64,000 nt of DNA from Grifola frondosa. Taxonomy: Eukaryota; Basidiomycota; Agaricomycetes; Polyporales; Grifolaceae. Positions 37,877-49,162 of the stretch are shown in pieces (the stretch's first letter is position 1; each line of letters opens with the position of its first letter). The position numbers were made by a program, and so were the translations under genes. A model generated the notes under the pieces. It was given only the letters and a program-made list of their open reading frames with translations. It ran no database searches and was not told the origin of the DNA. The stretch is from positions 18,393 through 82,392 of the forward strand of contig LUGG01000056.1 of assembly GCA_001683735.1 (NCBI GenBank), in the 5' to 3' direction.

Positions 37877-38227
37877 TTATGAGTATTGTCTAGCATCTAG
37901 GCTAACAGTGAAGGTACCCTCTGCCAGACTTGCGATGGCATATGCCAACGTCGCTCGTACACGGGCGGGACCTGCATCCTTCACATACGAGATCCACAGA
38001 TATTTTCTGTGATGTAGATCTGTCGTGGGTACGGTATCCGTCACCAACTCGTAATAGACCGCTTGGGGTGCGTATGTGGTCTGTTTGACCCATTGCACTT
38101 TATAAACCTGGGCGAGATTGGTTGGCAGCGGAAGTGGACCCAGTTTGGGTGAATAAGCGAAGTATGAGAGATCTTCGATAGCCTTAATAGCATCGGCTAA
38201 ATAGAGAAGCCAAGTTCTGTCTGTCAT
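37877..38227 (-). CDS. Small protein of unknown family, copy C (kinase-like partner)
   Basis: Uninterrupted 116-residue frame from ATG 38227 (MTDRTWLLYLADAIKAIEDL) to the stop after DARQYS. Contains YFAYSPKLGPLPLPTNLAQV, VQWVKQT, LWISYVKDAGPAR and LAYAIASLAEGTFTVSLD. Soluble, mixed alpha/beta appearance, no signal or membrane segment, no recognised domain. Head to head with the intact kinase-like copy C, 207 bases between start codons. Conservation with copy A is spread over the full length, which supports a real protein. Confidence 0.7.
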   Translation of the reverse strand: MTDRTWLLYLADAIKAIEDLSYFAYSPKLGPLPLPTNLAQVYKVQWVKQTTYAPQAVYYELVTDTVPTTDLHHRKYLWISYVKDAGPARVRATLAYAIASLAEGTFTVSLDARQYS

Positions 38228-38434
38228 GACCGCAATGGGAGCGACTAATTGTTTAAAGGTGCAACACCAACGCCACAACACAAGCTGGAATCGATAGCAG
38301 AATAATTTGAAGTCCGATGTTGCACCCTTCTATTCCGCCTGATGATCATGTGGACCTATCCGTACAAAGAATGATAAACAACATCAACGAAGCATGGCGT
38401 GCAGTTGATCTCATTGATCTCATTGTATCACAAG
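38228..38434. promoter_or_regulatory. Divergent promoter of small protein C / kinase-like C
   Basis: 207 bases between start codons. Contains a direct duplication GATCTCATTGATCTCATT at about 38407-38424. No clear long block is shared with the copy A spacer. Confidence 0.4.
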
Positions 38435-39577
38435 ATGTCCTTCGAAACTTTCTTTTGGGGAGAGGCAGAACTTGCTGCTCTAGATTCCAGAAATTTCAAA
38501 CGCAATCGCGGCGGCAAATTAGTGAGTATACTCAAGGCTATGGGTTGTATCTCCATAAGTGTTAATCGTGTGTATTGAAAGGACTTCCGGAATCGTGTGC
38601 TCGCGCTTGACCACGAATCGTATCCAGAATTCCACTTTGTTGTTAGAGCTGTGCCGAAGAAATCTGACTGTCAAGAAATACACTGCATTGAGAAATTGTT
38701 GCAGGCACATTCGTCTCGCAACCACACTATCCCTATGGAACTCGTCGAATGTCCCGATTCTTACCTGATAATGATGGCATTCCTGGCTCGAAGCGACTGT
38801 ATCTACAACGAGCCGATCTCAGTTCTCTTTGATTTCACAGCACAAATTTTGGAAGTGAGTTCTTCCCTCAGATTTCCTTATACATGGCGTCATTGAACAT
38901 CATAGGGTGTTCAATTCATGCAAGAACAACATATAGCGTTTATTGTGAGTAGCACACATTATGTATCAGCCTCTTCGTGACTTCGCCACAGGATGTCGCA
39001 CCTTCAAATGTGGTGTATGCGCCTCACAACCCAATTGGGTTCGGACTCCTCAGAGCAACGCCTGGAAGGTTCTACTTTATCGATTTTGGCTCGGCGCACT
39101 TGTTGCCCACAGGACCTGGCTGTGGCCTTGTTATCACCGATTATAAAACAGCTGGAGGTCACTATGAACCACCCGAGGGCGAGGATTCTATTGATCCTTA
39201 TGCATACGATGTGTTCGCTGTAGGCGAGACAGTGCGCCAGATTTGCGAAGTAAGTTCCATAATTAATTTGCTTGGTTCAAATGATATATGTCTATAATAC
39301 TAGCTCAAGAAACAGGATGGCATGTCTGTGCCATCGGCACTGCTGGATTACATAGATCTTCTAACAGCGCCAATACCCTCTGATCGACCGAGTATCCAAC
39401 GTGCAATCCGCTTGTTTCGTGTTTTTCGGTTCTGGATGCTGTGCGCAGACTGGTTGCACAAGGCCTTCACGTGGGATATGTGTATGTTTCTGGGCAGTCT
39501 CCTTTACCACCGCTAACATCTTCCACAGCAATTACTTTGCTTTGCGAGGTTGGAGGTTGATCCGACGCCTGATATGA
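38435..39577 (+). CDS. Kinase-like protein, copy C (intact)
   Basis: Six exons (38435-38521, 38582-38854, 38906-38944, 38992-39249, 39304-39479, 39529-39577) give 293 residues without a break. Order of motifs: FFWGEAELAALDSRNF, FHFVVRAVPKK (Arg51 where kinases have the ATP Lys), ECPDSYLIMM, QEQHIAFIDVAPSNVVY (Asp134, Asn139), FYFIDFGSAHLL (Asp164), GGHYEPPEGED, DPYAYDVFAVGETVRQIC, and a C-terminal lobe with LLTAPIPSDRPSIQRA. Catalytic-loop and DFG residues are kept, so it may bind nucleotide; the Lys-to-Arg change and missing HRD histidine/arginine make activity doubtful. Small third exon of 39 nt. Likely a lineage-specific family of mushroom-forming fungi; role unknown. Confidence 0.75.
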
Positions 39578-39639
39578 TACGTGCTGTTTTCATTTTACAA
39601 TATTGTGTCCAGTGCGGTGAACAGGCGAACGATGCGAAT

Positions 39640-39860
39640 TCATGGAGCACGAGTTAGGCCCGCATTTCTTGACATGGGCAATGTAAGTACACTCATCGCT
39701 TGCGCTGTAGATGGGGCTCTGTTAGCACAACGGTCTGTAGTATGTAATAGTGGATAATCTACGGGGTGTAGTTGTTCTGTCACGCGTTCTTGAACGTACG
39801 TTAACCGGGAGTGATCGGAGGTAGACCAAGTTGTGATCGATCGTTTTGCATCTGGCACGG
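39640..39860 (-). pseudogene. Small protein, copy D remnant
   Basis: On the minus strand RRLSTITYYRPLC and, after a stop, CTYIAHVKKCGPNSCS match copy A read in the same frames (RRLSITNYRSLC; YIAYVKDAGPTRC). Several stops and shifts. Tail to tail with kinase-like copy C, like fragment B with kinase-like copy B. Confidence 0.5.
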
Positions 39861-40376
39861 TTGCCTTTGGCATCAATTTGCATACCACGTACTACGCCTA
39901 CGTGCTCAAGTACTTGGACCAACATCAACAAAAGAGCAGAATAAATTCCTCGGCGCATGTTCGATTTGTTTCCTCGTTCGCGTATAAACCGCTGATAGCA
40001 CCTTATAAATTTGGCCTCCTCAAGCGCTCGAGAAGATTGTCGATGAATGGGCGCCCACACCGTGACCATCTGTAAGTCTTCGGGCCTCAGGCCTCAGGCT
40101 CGCTGAAGGTTCCATAACCCGTTCGATGCTATATTCAGCGGCAGAATACATGCGCGTATCACACTTTATGTCAGAGGGAGGTTCTGGGTGACGCATGGAC
40201 TGGTCAAAGGAAGTTGTGGCAGTTCTCCCCATGACCCCGGCCCCGCCTTCTGTCGAGTGCGGAAAACCCTTCTTCCACCTCGTGTTCACGCGTAACAGTA
40301 CTTATCTCTAATCATTACTCGGCTAGACTGTCATCACTCTGCTCTGGACCCTTGCGGTGAGCAGCACCTTCACTTC
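39861..40376. other. Intergenic before the hexosaminidase
   Basis: No gene supported. The 100 bases before the ATG are mixed, with a C/T-rich stretch from about 40400 onward already inside the coding region. Confidence 0.4.
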
Positions 40377-42790
40377 ATGCAGCCTATGCTCGCGCTCTTT
40401 CACACCCTTCTGCTCCTTCCCTACCTCGTTTGCGCGCTTTGGCCTATTCCAAGATCTCTTACACATGGCACATCTCCTTTGAAACTCTCTCCTTTCTTCG
40501 CCATTCACCTGTCTCTCCCCAACCCACCTGCAGATATCCTCTCTGCTGTTTCACTCACCCGATCCCGACTTGACACTGATACGCTTCGGCGTCTCGTCAT
40601 AGGAGGGGCGCTACTGACTCTGCGCTTATCTCTCACGCTCATGAGCTGACTTCACTAACCCTGTTCCTCACACCCGGATCTGCCGTCCGGAGCATCGCAG
40701 AGGAGGCAGTCCAGTCTATCGGACTGAAGAGCGAATCATACACTCTTGAGATACCTGAAAACAGTAGTGGCGCAATTTTGATTGCAAATTCCACTCTGGG
40801 GCTTCTAAGAGGGCTCACTACATTCGAGCAGGTCTGGTATGACTATAACGGGACGAAGTACACTTTAGAAGCTCCAATAACGGTTGAAGATGAACCCGCG
40901 TTTGTACGTACCTTATCCCCATCTCATGCATCTCTCATGCTAATAAATCATTGCATTCACACATACAGGCTTATCGTGGTTTCTCGTTCGACACATCGCG
41001 CAACTTGTGAGTGTTTTCTCACACTCATCGATAGATATCCCTAATATTGTCCAGCTATCCCGTCTCAGACATTCTCCGCACGCTGGATGTGATGTCATGG
41101 GTCAAGTCAGCCGTTCCACTTCCCTGTCATCGATGATGAATCACAATTCCACTCAGCTCAACGTTTTGTATTGGCATGTCATCGATAGTCAGAGTTTCCC
41201 GCTGGAAGTTATTGCATTTCCAGAGTTATCTGCAAAGGGTGCATATTCGCCAGACGAAGTCTATACCGAAGCGGATGTACAGCAAATTGTTGCATACGCT
41301 AACGAGGCAATTATTTTTGTTGCTCGCCTCGTGTTGTCTTAAGATGTCATTAATTCGACTCACGATTTATCCATATACAGCACGGAATAGATGTGATTAT
41401 GGTATCGCTCCCTTCGTATGACCATCCCACAATTATTCACTCTCGGTCTAGGAACTTGACTCTCCCGGTCACACCACCGCAATCGCCGCAGGCCATCCAG
41501 AGCATGTCGCATGTGCGAACAAGTCCCCATGGGCTGCCTACGCTTCTGAACCGCCTGCCGGTCAGCTGCGCATTGCATCCCCTTCCACAGTCGAGTTCGC
41601 GAAACAGCTATTCGCCTCCGTACTAGGCAAATTACCCGGTACGATGGCTAGTGCCGGCGGCGATGAAGTGAACCTTCTATGCTGGGCAGAAGATTCAAAG
41701 ACACAGGCGGACCTCGCGAAGTTCGGTGGAACAATCGAACAGGCTCTCGATGGATTCGTGCGCGCCATACAGGGTGTGATCAAGGACTTGAGCAAAGTTC
41801 CATTCATCAAGAGCGGTCAGCGGTTGTCATCAAATCCAGGGCACGAGTCTCACTGAATACTGAATCTTCATATACGATGGTTTTGCAGACATGGTTCTTT
41901 CCCACAATGTAACTGTGGTGAACGACACCGTCGTAGTGTGCGTTATGATTTATTTCATTTGGTTTTGGCTTTCTGTTTGATGCCTCTCGTTTAGCGTGTG
42001 GCAAACTTCGGCAGACGCTGCTGCGGTCGCAGCCCGGAACCTGCGTTTCATTCATCAGCCGTCTGATTTCTTCTACTTAGTGTGTGCTTTCGTATTCCTC
42101 TATTTTCGCGTCTGAGTCCGTATGGCAGGACTGCGGGGGTGGCGAATGGTTGGGAAATGATGTCCTTGGGTGAATATTGGTATTACTGATATGCAGAGCG
42201 ATGGAGATATAACTGTACATACTCAGGAACAGTTGGTGTGACCCTTTCAAGACATGGCAAAGGGTATGTTGTACCATTTGAGCTGACATGGTGACGATGT
42301 TTTGACTTTCCGCATTTGCAGGCCTATTCGTTCGATCCCCTCGCCAATCTGACTGCTTCACAATACCACCTTGTTCTAGGCGGTGAGCATTCATCTGCAT
42401 CAATCCATTGAAATAAAATTCACTTGAAACCGTCTAAAAGGACAAATGCCGCTCTGGAGTGAGCAGTCCTCTCCCGAAAACCTTGATTCCATCGTCTGGC
42501 CGAGACTAGCTAGCGGCGCCGAAGTCTTTTGGACAGGTTCTACACTTCCGGATGGATCTCCGCGCATCGGTATGTTACAGGCATCTGGTCTCCGTGCGCT
42601 AAGTTTATGAATTCACTTATGATTCTTATCCTGCGTCGGCTGCGCAGGCACGAATGCAACGAGCGGGACGCGTGCGTTTGCCCGGATAAATGAGCTGCGT
42701 TACCGGCTTGTGGATAGGGGAATAAGGGCAATCGCATTGCAGCCAAAGTGGTGCGTGTTGCGAGCTGGATTGTGCGATTTGGATGCGTGA
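40377..42790 (+). CDS. Beta-N-acetylhexosaminidase, GH20
   Basis: Secreted enzyme removing terminal N-acetylhexosamine from chitin oligomers or glycans. Signal peptide MQPMLALFHTLLLLPYLVCA then LWPIPRSL. Motifs: FSFDTSRNYYPV-like strand (exon joins at 41006/41055), LNVLYWHVIDSQSFPLEV, SPGHTTAIAAGHPE, catalytic GGDEVNLLCW (Asp-Glu pair at about 41664-41669), VVWQTSADAA, DCGGGEWLGND, SWCDPFKTWQ and LWSEQSSPENLDSIVWPR with VFWTG. About eleven exons. The intron starting at 41307 appears to use a GC donor (GAG|GCAATT). A G is missing in the G run at about 40603 and another probably at the donor at 41106; otherwise the frame holds to TGA 42788-42790, about 555 residues. Confidence 0.88.
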
Positions 42791-44799
42791 TGTATTTTTG
42801 ATCATTTTCCAAAATGTTTTCATGGGAGCACTCAGCCGGAGCTACCGCGTTATTGTCACATGTACTAGTTTGAAACCGATTTACATGCCGACAGTCCTCA
42901 TAACTCAACAACGTCTTATTATTTGGTCAAATGCAAAAATTGAGCTTGACTTGGAAGCGCCGGGTTAGGGTGTCATCATGTGACCGCGTTATGCATCGAG
43001 CTTAATTTCTTGAAGGAGGTCTTTATTCGAACTCACTCGTATGTTATATCGGGCCTACCTATAAGTCATGCATCATGGCTTGGCTCCATTACGTGACCGT
43101 GCAATATTACTCCCAATATCATAGACATGGCACGGGAGTTCTCTGGCCCATACAACCCAATCTCAAAGCCGATTATCAGATCTTGGTCAGTTCAAACAGG
43201 AAGGGCTCTCCAATGCTGTCTTTTTATAATATACATCATGAAACAATAGATTCCAGTCGGAACACACATCCATAACCACATACGGGGAGATATTCAAATA
43301 CCATCAAACGACATCGTCATCCTACACTCCGTGGTGTCAGTTCTTTCGGTACTCATCATCGCTTCTATGACTGTCGGCATGATACGGGAGCCATCAAGCG
43401 ATGGCCATTCTCTCACTGGCACAGTTTCCAGCGAAGTGCTGGGCGCTAGCTCTACTGTCAAAGCTACGAGAGGTCATTGCGAAGGTTAAGGAGAAGCAAT
43501 CAAGGAGTGAAGTAGTAAGGATCCCGTATGACATTTCAAACGTGCGGATCAATATTCTGACGAGAACATAGTTCCACATACCCCTGCGTCCATGTCCTCG
43601 GCGTGAGACGGCGTCCACTGTACATCGATACGATGTAACAACAGTACTATGGTAGATGAGACTATGATGCCTCGATTGGAGTCAAGGGGATGGTTCGTCA
43701 TGATACTGGCAGGTAGCTAGTAGGCCATATCGACTTGTCTTCACATCTAGGTATATTTTTTCTTTGCATTGATGAAGACGTTACAGTTCTAATATAGCCA
43801 GCCATATTCATTAGATTCCTCCCGAGAATATGGTGTTTCTCAATATTCAAAGCCGTTCGTTATTTACGGCGAGCAATTTTGTCAGCCCTTATTGTCTCCT
43901 TCACATATGAGCACGTCACCCGTAGGGCAGGCACCTCTGTGAACAGTCTTGATCAGAAGAAATAGATCTCACCGATTCACGATGATATTGAGCGATGCAG
44001 AGGACTTCTGGACCAGCGTGATGTGGGGACTCGTTCTCTGATGGCCCTCCGCATGGTATCGCTGCTCTATCTGTTTGATCTACCGCATGCTACTGTCCTG
44101 CTGGTTCTTCGGTTGTCTCTGCGTATCCGCATCGACATGCCTGCGCCGAGCCCATCGGGTTCCTCCTGTGATGATTTGTGGTCTTGCTATCTCTAGCTAT
44201 CTTCACCTGCTTATCTTGTGTATCTACCGGACCAGATTAATGAACGCCGGTATCGATGTCGACGACTTAGCTTGCAAGGGTTTCGTTTCGAATTCTGGTC
44301 CTCAAGGCGGACCGCTCAACACGCTTATGTGAACACATGACCTATACCTCAGCGTCGAAGACTTCGAAATGGACTAGCTGTGATACCGATACGACAGTGA
44401 GTATTAATACCAACGCATGCATGAGGTCCCGTACGATCATATCTATGGCATGAGCAGATGTCCTAAAGGGTGTCTTCTATCAACACCTGCTACAATTACT
44501 ACATCCTCTGAGGTTCTTCCGCTCCGGCATTCCTTGACCTGCATCATTCCAGCGAACCTCGCCACATGTCCTTATCTCATATCTTACTCTTATATCTTCA
44601 TTTCTTCGTCAGCCGAGTCTGGTACCGTACAAGCAACGTACCAGGATGACTACATCGCATTCGCCATTCCTTCACGGTGGAGGTGTATATACTGACGAAG
44701 CTTGCACTCCGGGTCATTCTAATGCTCAGAGTGTCTCCTTTCATGCAGCCAGAGCCGATGATCAGGATGAGAAAAAGTTGACATCATAGGCCAGGTGTT
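42791..44799. other. 2 kb without a recognised gene
   Basis: Fragmentary frames only; no motif could be named. The 3' part (44.7-44.8 kb) may hold unreadable N-terminal remains of the OPT gene. Confidence 0.4.
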
Positions 44800-45835
44800 G
44801 TCCGCGTCGGATACCTTGGACGCAAACTCCGACGACGGCGATGATGTAGGCGATCAGTACAGTACTCACGATGCTAGTGATGAAATATCAATTCGGTCAG
44901 AATGCTGGGATCACGCTGTTAGCAATCTTGTTTTCGTTCGTCTTCTCCTTGGTCGGTGCAGAATGTACAGGACGCGTTTCTGTTACGCCGGTGACGACAC
45001 TAGGGAATTTCGCTCAATTGGTGAATATTATTTCTTCGCATAATGATCCGTTCTCATCCGCTTATGTTCTTAGATTTTTGGCGGAGTCTCCAAGGGCACC
45101 GGTGTGGCGCCTGCAGCGAACCAATTGAACAATGGTCTGACGGGAATGATTACACTGGCCGCATCCGAACAGGCTGCTGATATGTTAGGTGCGTTCGATG
45201 TGGTATACAATGCGAGATGCAGCTAATACGTTCTAGGCGATCTCAAAACTACACACCTCCTCGGAGCGTCACCCAGGGTGCAACTATACGCCCAATGCTG
45301 TGGTGCGCTGGTATCCATCTTCCTCTCCGCAGCAATGTACATCATCTTCGTAAAAGCATACCCGTGCATTAATGAGATCACTGCAACGACTTGCTCTTTC
45401 CCCGCGCCCGACGTCGGGGCCTGGCGTGCTGTCTCTGTAGCGGTCTCTTCTCCCAGTCTTCCAATCCCATTAGCATCCGGCATCACCGCGCTTGCCTTAG
45501 GGGGACTCACCATTATCATGACCTTCGTAAAGTATCGTTACACCCATCCCTCGAAGCACCCTTGGTTCCCGAACTGGAACGCCATAGGCATCGCGATGAT
45601 CCTCGGACCTCTTTGCACGTACCCCATGGCGATGCTGTTCGGGAGCCTTGTCGCGCTGGGATGGCGACGGACTTGGCCAGGGTCATTCGCGATGTACGGC
45701 TACGCGATCGCGGCTGGTATGATTGCGGGAGAAGGCCTCGGTGGCATCGCCAATGCGGTATTGCAGATTGCAGGCGTGTCGGGTTCAGTGCATGGAACGA
45801 ACATCGGATGTCCGATGGGCGTATATTGTGGATAA
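44800..45835 (+). pseudogene. Oligopeptide transporter (OPT family), 5'-truncated
   Basis: Readable from STVLTMLVMKYQFGQNAGI through AECTGRVSVTPVTTLGNFAQ, FGGVSKGTGVAPAANQLNNG, DLKTTHLLGASPRVQLYAQC, SKHPWFPNWNAIGIAMILGP and the OPT-type C-terminus GTNIGCPMGVYCG. Introns at about 45018-45074 and 45188-45236 splice in frame, and the C-terminal 300 residues are undamaged. A TAG at 44847-44849 interrupts the frame just upstream, and the N-terminal half of an OPT protein (normally 650-900 residues) is not found. Such proteins import small peptides or metal chelates. Likely a truncated pseudogene. Confidence 0.7.
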
Positions 45836-46099
45836 TGGGGACATCATGCATAACATCGCACTGACGGCCTGGTGGTTGTATTCTGTCTATAACTTCACTG
45901 TTCATGAGAGTTTCAAACCGCTTACATTGGCGGAAGTTCATCATTCTTATAGATATCGAACACATATACATAAGAATTCGAGAATATTTAACCGGGAATG
46001 TGGCCGCTTGAAATAGCGATTACCGTGTACGAGCTGGACGAGTTGGGAGAAGAAGCGGTTGTGGATCATATGTAGCATTCATCTTGAAGAACCACGGAT

Positions 46100-47168
46100 A
46101 GTTGCTCTAACATGCAAAAGACCAAAATCCGTTAGCAACTACCATACCGAAGCAGAATTCCATTAATCCAGCACCCACTAGCATCTTAAGGGAGAAGCTC
46201 TTGTCAAGAGGTCCGATAGCAATCACCGCCCAATGACGATGTCTAGTGGATCTGAAGACCCGGCTCGAATATGCTTTGAACCAGTGAGTCTTGCCTATTT
46301 TCTTTTGATCCTCGGTTCTTAACCAGTACCCACAGGAATGCGTCCCTTCCCACCCGTGCGGGCTCGATCCTCTTCTTCCGCGTCCATCCGAATCTAGCCC
46401 ATATGAAGGACATTCCACAAGGCCACCGCGAGGCCCTCCGAGCGACACATCGGAATGACCTCACGCTCGAGATCCCGCTCTAGAACAGAATATGCTCTCT
46501 GGTAGATTGTGAGTGACGTCTTAACGTACGCATGAGTGCCCAGGCGGGAATGTCGGCGATCCCCTTGCCAATCTATTAGTGAGGGTGCGAATGGGTTTAA
46601 ATAGGATCGGAGCTACAATCTATGATACTTCGCGTTCTAGATGAGAATGTGCAGCCCGTTCATCATCTCTTCTACGGAGATGTGAAGTTCCCACCAGTGG
46701 ACGTGATATGTGATGACCGCAGGTACTTCAAGATGTCTTGTACGTGGACTTGATGCCATAGCCTTGGAACGCTACTTTTTGCTTCGTCTCCTTGCTTAAA
46801 GTTGCTAGAACCTGCTGAAATATAGCGACAAATGCGAGGTAGATTATCGAGCACACACTTTTGTCGCAACGATCATTTGATCCCTAACCGCTTTTTTTCT
46901 ATCCAGTTTCCCAGGAACCATTCTGAGGAACCATTTTTAGCTATAGATGATCGGAACGATAAACGAGAGCAACGGTCGTGGGGAGCTTTCCAAATACGCA
47001 CATATAATTGGCCATATCATTAAAGTTCCCATCAGCATCGTAATATGCGTCGAGAAGCTTGAATGACGGTCGACGATTGCTCAATGGTCCATCGTGCCCA
47101 AACTTCGCCCATCGGTCCGCAGCAGGAGGGGGAAGTTGACGGTAGTGGCCAAGGGTTAAATGGTCCAC
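46100..47168 (-). pseudogene. Aryl-alcohol dehydrogenase-like aldo-keto reductase pseudogene
   Basis: Pieces in the correct order on the minus strand: LGHYRQLPPPAADRW and SFKLLDAYYDADGNFNDMAN (47.1-47.0 kb), HVDWWEFTSP-like with MNGLHI (46.7 kb), SLTIYQRAYSVLERDLEREV then IPMCRSEG (46.5 kb), and SSPHGREGTHS-like with YWLRTEDQKKI (46.35 kb). This is the AKR9 aryl-alcohol dehydrogenase layout (GNFIDTAN, YVHWWD, ERDIIPM). Frames change at least five times and stops occur, with the active-site Tyr/Lys region unreadable, so the gene is dead. In white-rot fungi the intact enzyme reduces aromatic aldehydes. Confidence 0.75.
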
Positions 47169-48074
47169 AGCGACACTACGAGTTTGTAAAGCAGAGAGCT
47201 ATTCTAGCTCAACAATATATAATTTCTGGAGACTCCTAAAGAGCATAAGAGTGCGCCCGGCATGAAGGGACTTGACGAAGTTAGGGCCTGGAGTTAGGGA
47301 TCGAGTTGTGTGCATTTTCGGCAACGCAGTGGTATTCTCACACCCATAGAGAGGATGAAAATATGAACTATATTCAGACGAAGGGCGGTAGTCAGGTTGC
47401 TCTAGCAAGAGCCGTTGGCCGACAAGGATCAACTGTCAATGATGCAACATGCAGATGATGTTGTGGCTCCGACCATATACTTACTTTCAGACGCAGTTCT
47501 TCTCGTACAATTGACATCCCCTTTGCGCGGTAGATGTTAGCAATCGTCCGATACGTATTTGCGAGTACTGCGAGTACTGAGTGAATACTGAGTTTAGTTG
47601 CAACGTAGAACCACAAAAGGAAGGCAGAGCCTTCCCATCGTAACAAGAACAAACAAGGTTCCTTCTGGCGCTTCGTACACTGCCGTCCGTTCTTAGAGAC
47701 GATGAATCTCCGTCGCCTTCACGTAATTCCATGGACTTGGGCCAGTTTATACGATGCCTAGATTGTATTGTTGGACCCCTCGGACATCTACTGGAGAAAG
47801 CTATACGATATATAGATTAGACTGGTCTACGCGCTGCGTTGCCACAGCAGCGAATAGTTGCACAGGCGAAGCCATATGTCTCGGCCACTACATGGCTTCG
47901 TTAACCTGCAGATTCTCATCATTTGGTTCGCTCAGTAATTCTGGTCTGGAGTTGGCCATAAAGTTCTATGGCAGCCAGATGATTGCGTATGGACGCCAGA
48001 TTATGGATGGACAGCTCCATGGGTATATGGCAAGTACTTGACCCATGATGTTATACATCTCAATAATACACAAT
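47169..48074. other. Intergenic, no gene recognised
   Basis: Several minus-strand frames near 47.4-47.7 kb without motifs. Contains GAGTACTGCGAGTACTGAG (about 47562-47580), a short imperfect direct repeat. Confidence 0.4.
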
Positions 48075-48804
48075 CTAAGTGCCGTCGCCTCTGCGTAGGC
48101 GGTTAAACTTAGGAAGCATCTCCTTCAGATACTCAGCGTGCTTCCGCCTGAGGTCCGCTTCTTGTACCTTGCCCCTGCCGCTCCACGTGCGACGCTCCGC
48201 GCAGGACCATATATAACGGTGTATTCGTCCAGAATCTCGTCCTCAGTAGGCACGACGAGAACGTTGGCACCGATGACACAATAGGATGATATGCGCAACG
48301 TGTGATGCACCCGCGCACGAGTGCAAATGGTGTTAAAATTCCCGACAGTGGGAGACTCGACTCCTAATAGAGCGTCAGACGGCATTTCACAGAAAATAGC
48401 TTCGCTACTCACGACATCCAATCTCGAACAGATTATCGTCGCCAATGCGCATGACTTCTTTGCGGCTGTGAAGGATGAGCAGGCATTGAGAATGAAGAAA
48501 CGAACCATACCGATTCACGATGATCGCACCTTCCTCAATGATGCATCCAGATCCAATAACTATAGACCCGCTATCGCAAAGATAGTTGCCTTGGGGTGCA
48601 CAATCGTTCCTATCAAAGTGAGATAATTTGCTGACGAGGGAGAAAGTGGAAACGAACCTGCACCAATGGTGATATCACCTTTCAACTCGACATCCTGGCA
48701 AACGACAGCCTTGGAATGGATGGTGAACTTATCTCGTCTGTCTTAGCATCGTTAGCAAGCATATTTTATTTGTGAAATGGGTGGTGCGTGCACATTGGTG
48801 GCAT
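48075..48804 (-). CDS. DCTN6: Dynactin subunit 6 (p27), left-handed beta-helix
   Basis: Readable from RDKFTIHSKAVVCQDVELKG and DITIGA through TIVHPKATIFAIAG, IVIGSGCIIEEGAIIVNR, RKEVMRIGDDNLFEIGC, VESPTVGNFNTICTRARVHH, SSYCVIGANVLVVPTEDEIL and DEYTVIYGP to KHAEYLKEMLPKFNRLRRGD. Hexapeptide-repeat turns form the left-handed beta-helix of the pointed-end complex of dynactin, the dynein cofactor. Introns around 48605-48656, 48456-48503 and 48362-48413. One base is missing at about 48563 and another at about 48209. The first exon is tiny and uncertain; ATG at 48804 is the best candidate. Divergent from a CAP-Gly gene. Confidence 0.82.
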
Positions 48805-49162
48805 GGGCGGTTGTCAAAGTTGGCGGTTGTAAGTTGATATCTGAATCAGACAGTTACATTCCAGAGACAACCTAAGTGAGATAGCCGGAAAGCCAGTTGC
48901 TTGGTTGCTGAGAGAGTACTTGTGTATCGTGAAGAGCAAGATAACAGCGCGATAATAGGACTTGGAATTGGTTTAGAAAACCTCGTGTTGGTCGTTAGAC
49001 GCATGAGTTGAAGAGCGCGCAGTGAGCCTGCGAAGGCTTGCCGACTCTCACCCGATACCCATTACTCGACCCCGTGCTCTTCCTCCCTCTATCCCCCCGT
49101 CTTCCGTCGACTTTCCCTCTCTTCTTCCGTGTATTTCTCAGCTATCCTCTTTTGTCCTCGCT
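48805..49162. promoter_or_regulatory. Divergent promoter, dynactin p27 / BTB-CAP-Gly gene
   Basis: About 360 bases between two head-to-head genes. The side toward 49163 is pyrimidine-rich (from about 49070). Confidence 0.45.

Noticed and set aside
44075..44332. Hydrophobic frame as the missing N-terminus of the OPT transporter
   Set aside because: No OPT motif can be found in it and it does not join in frame.
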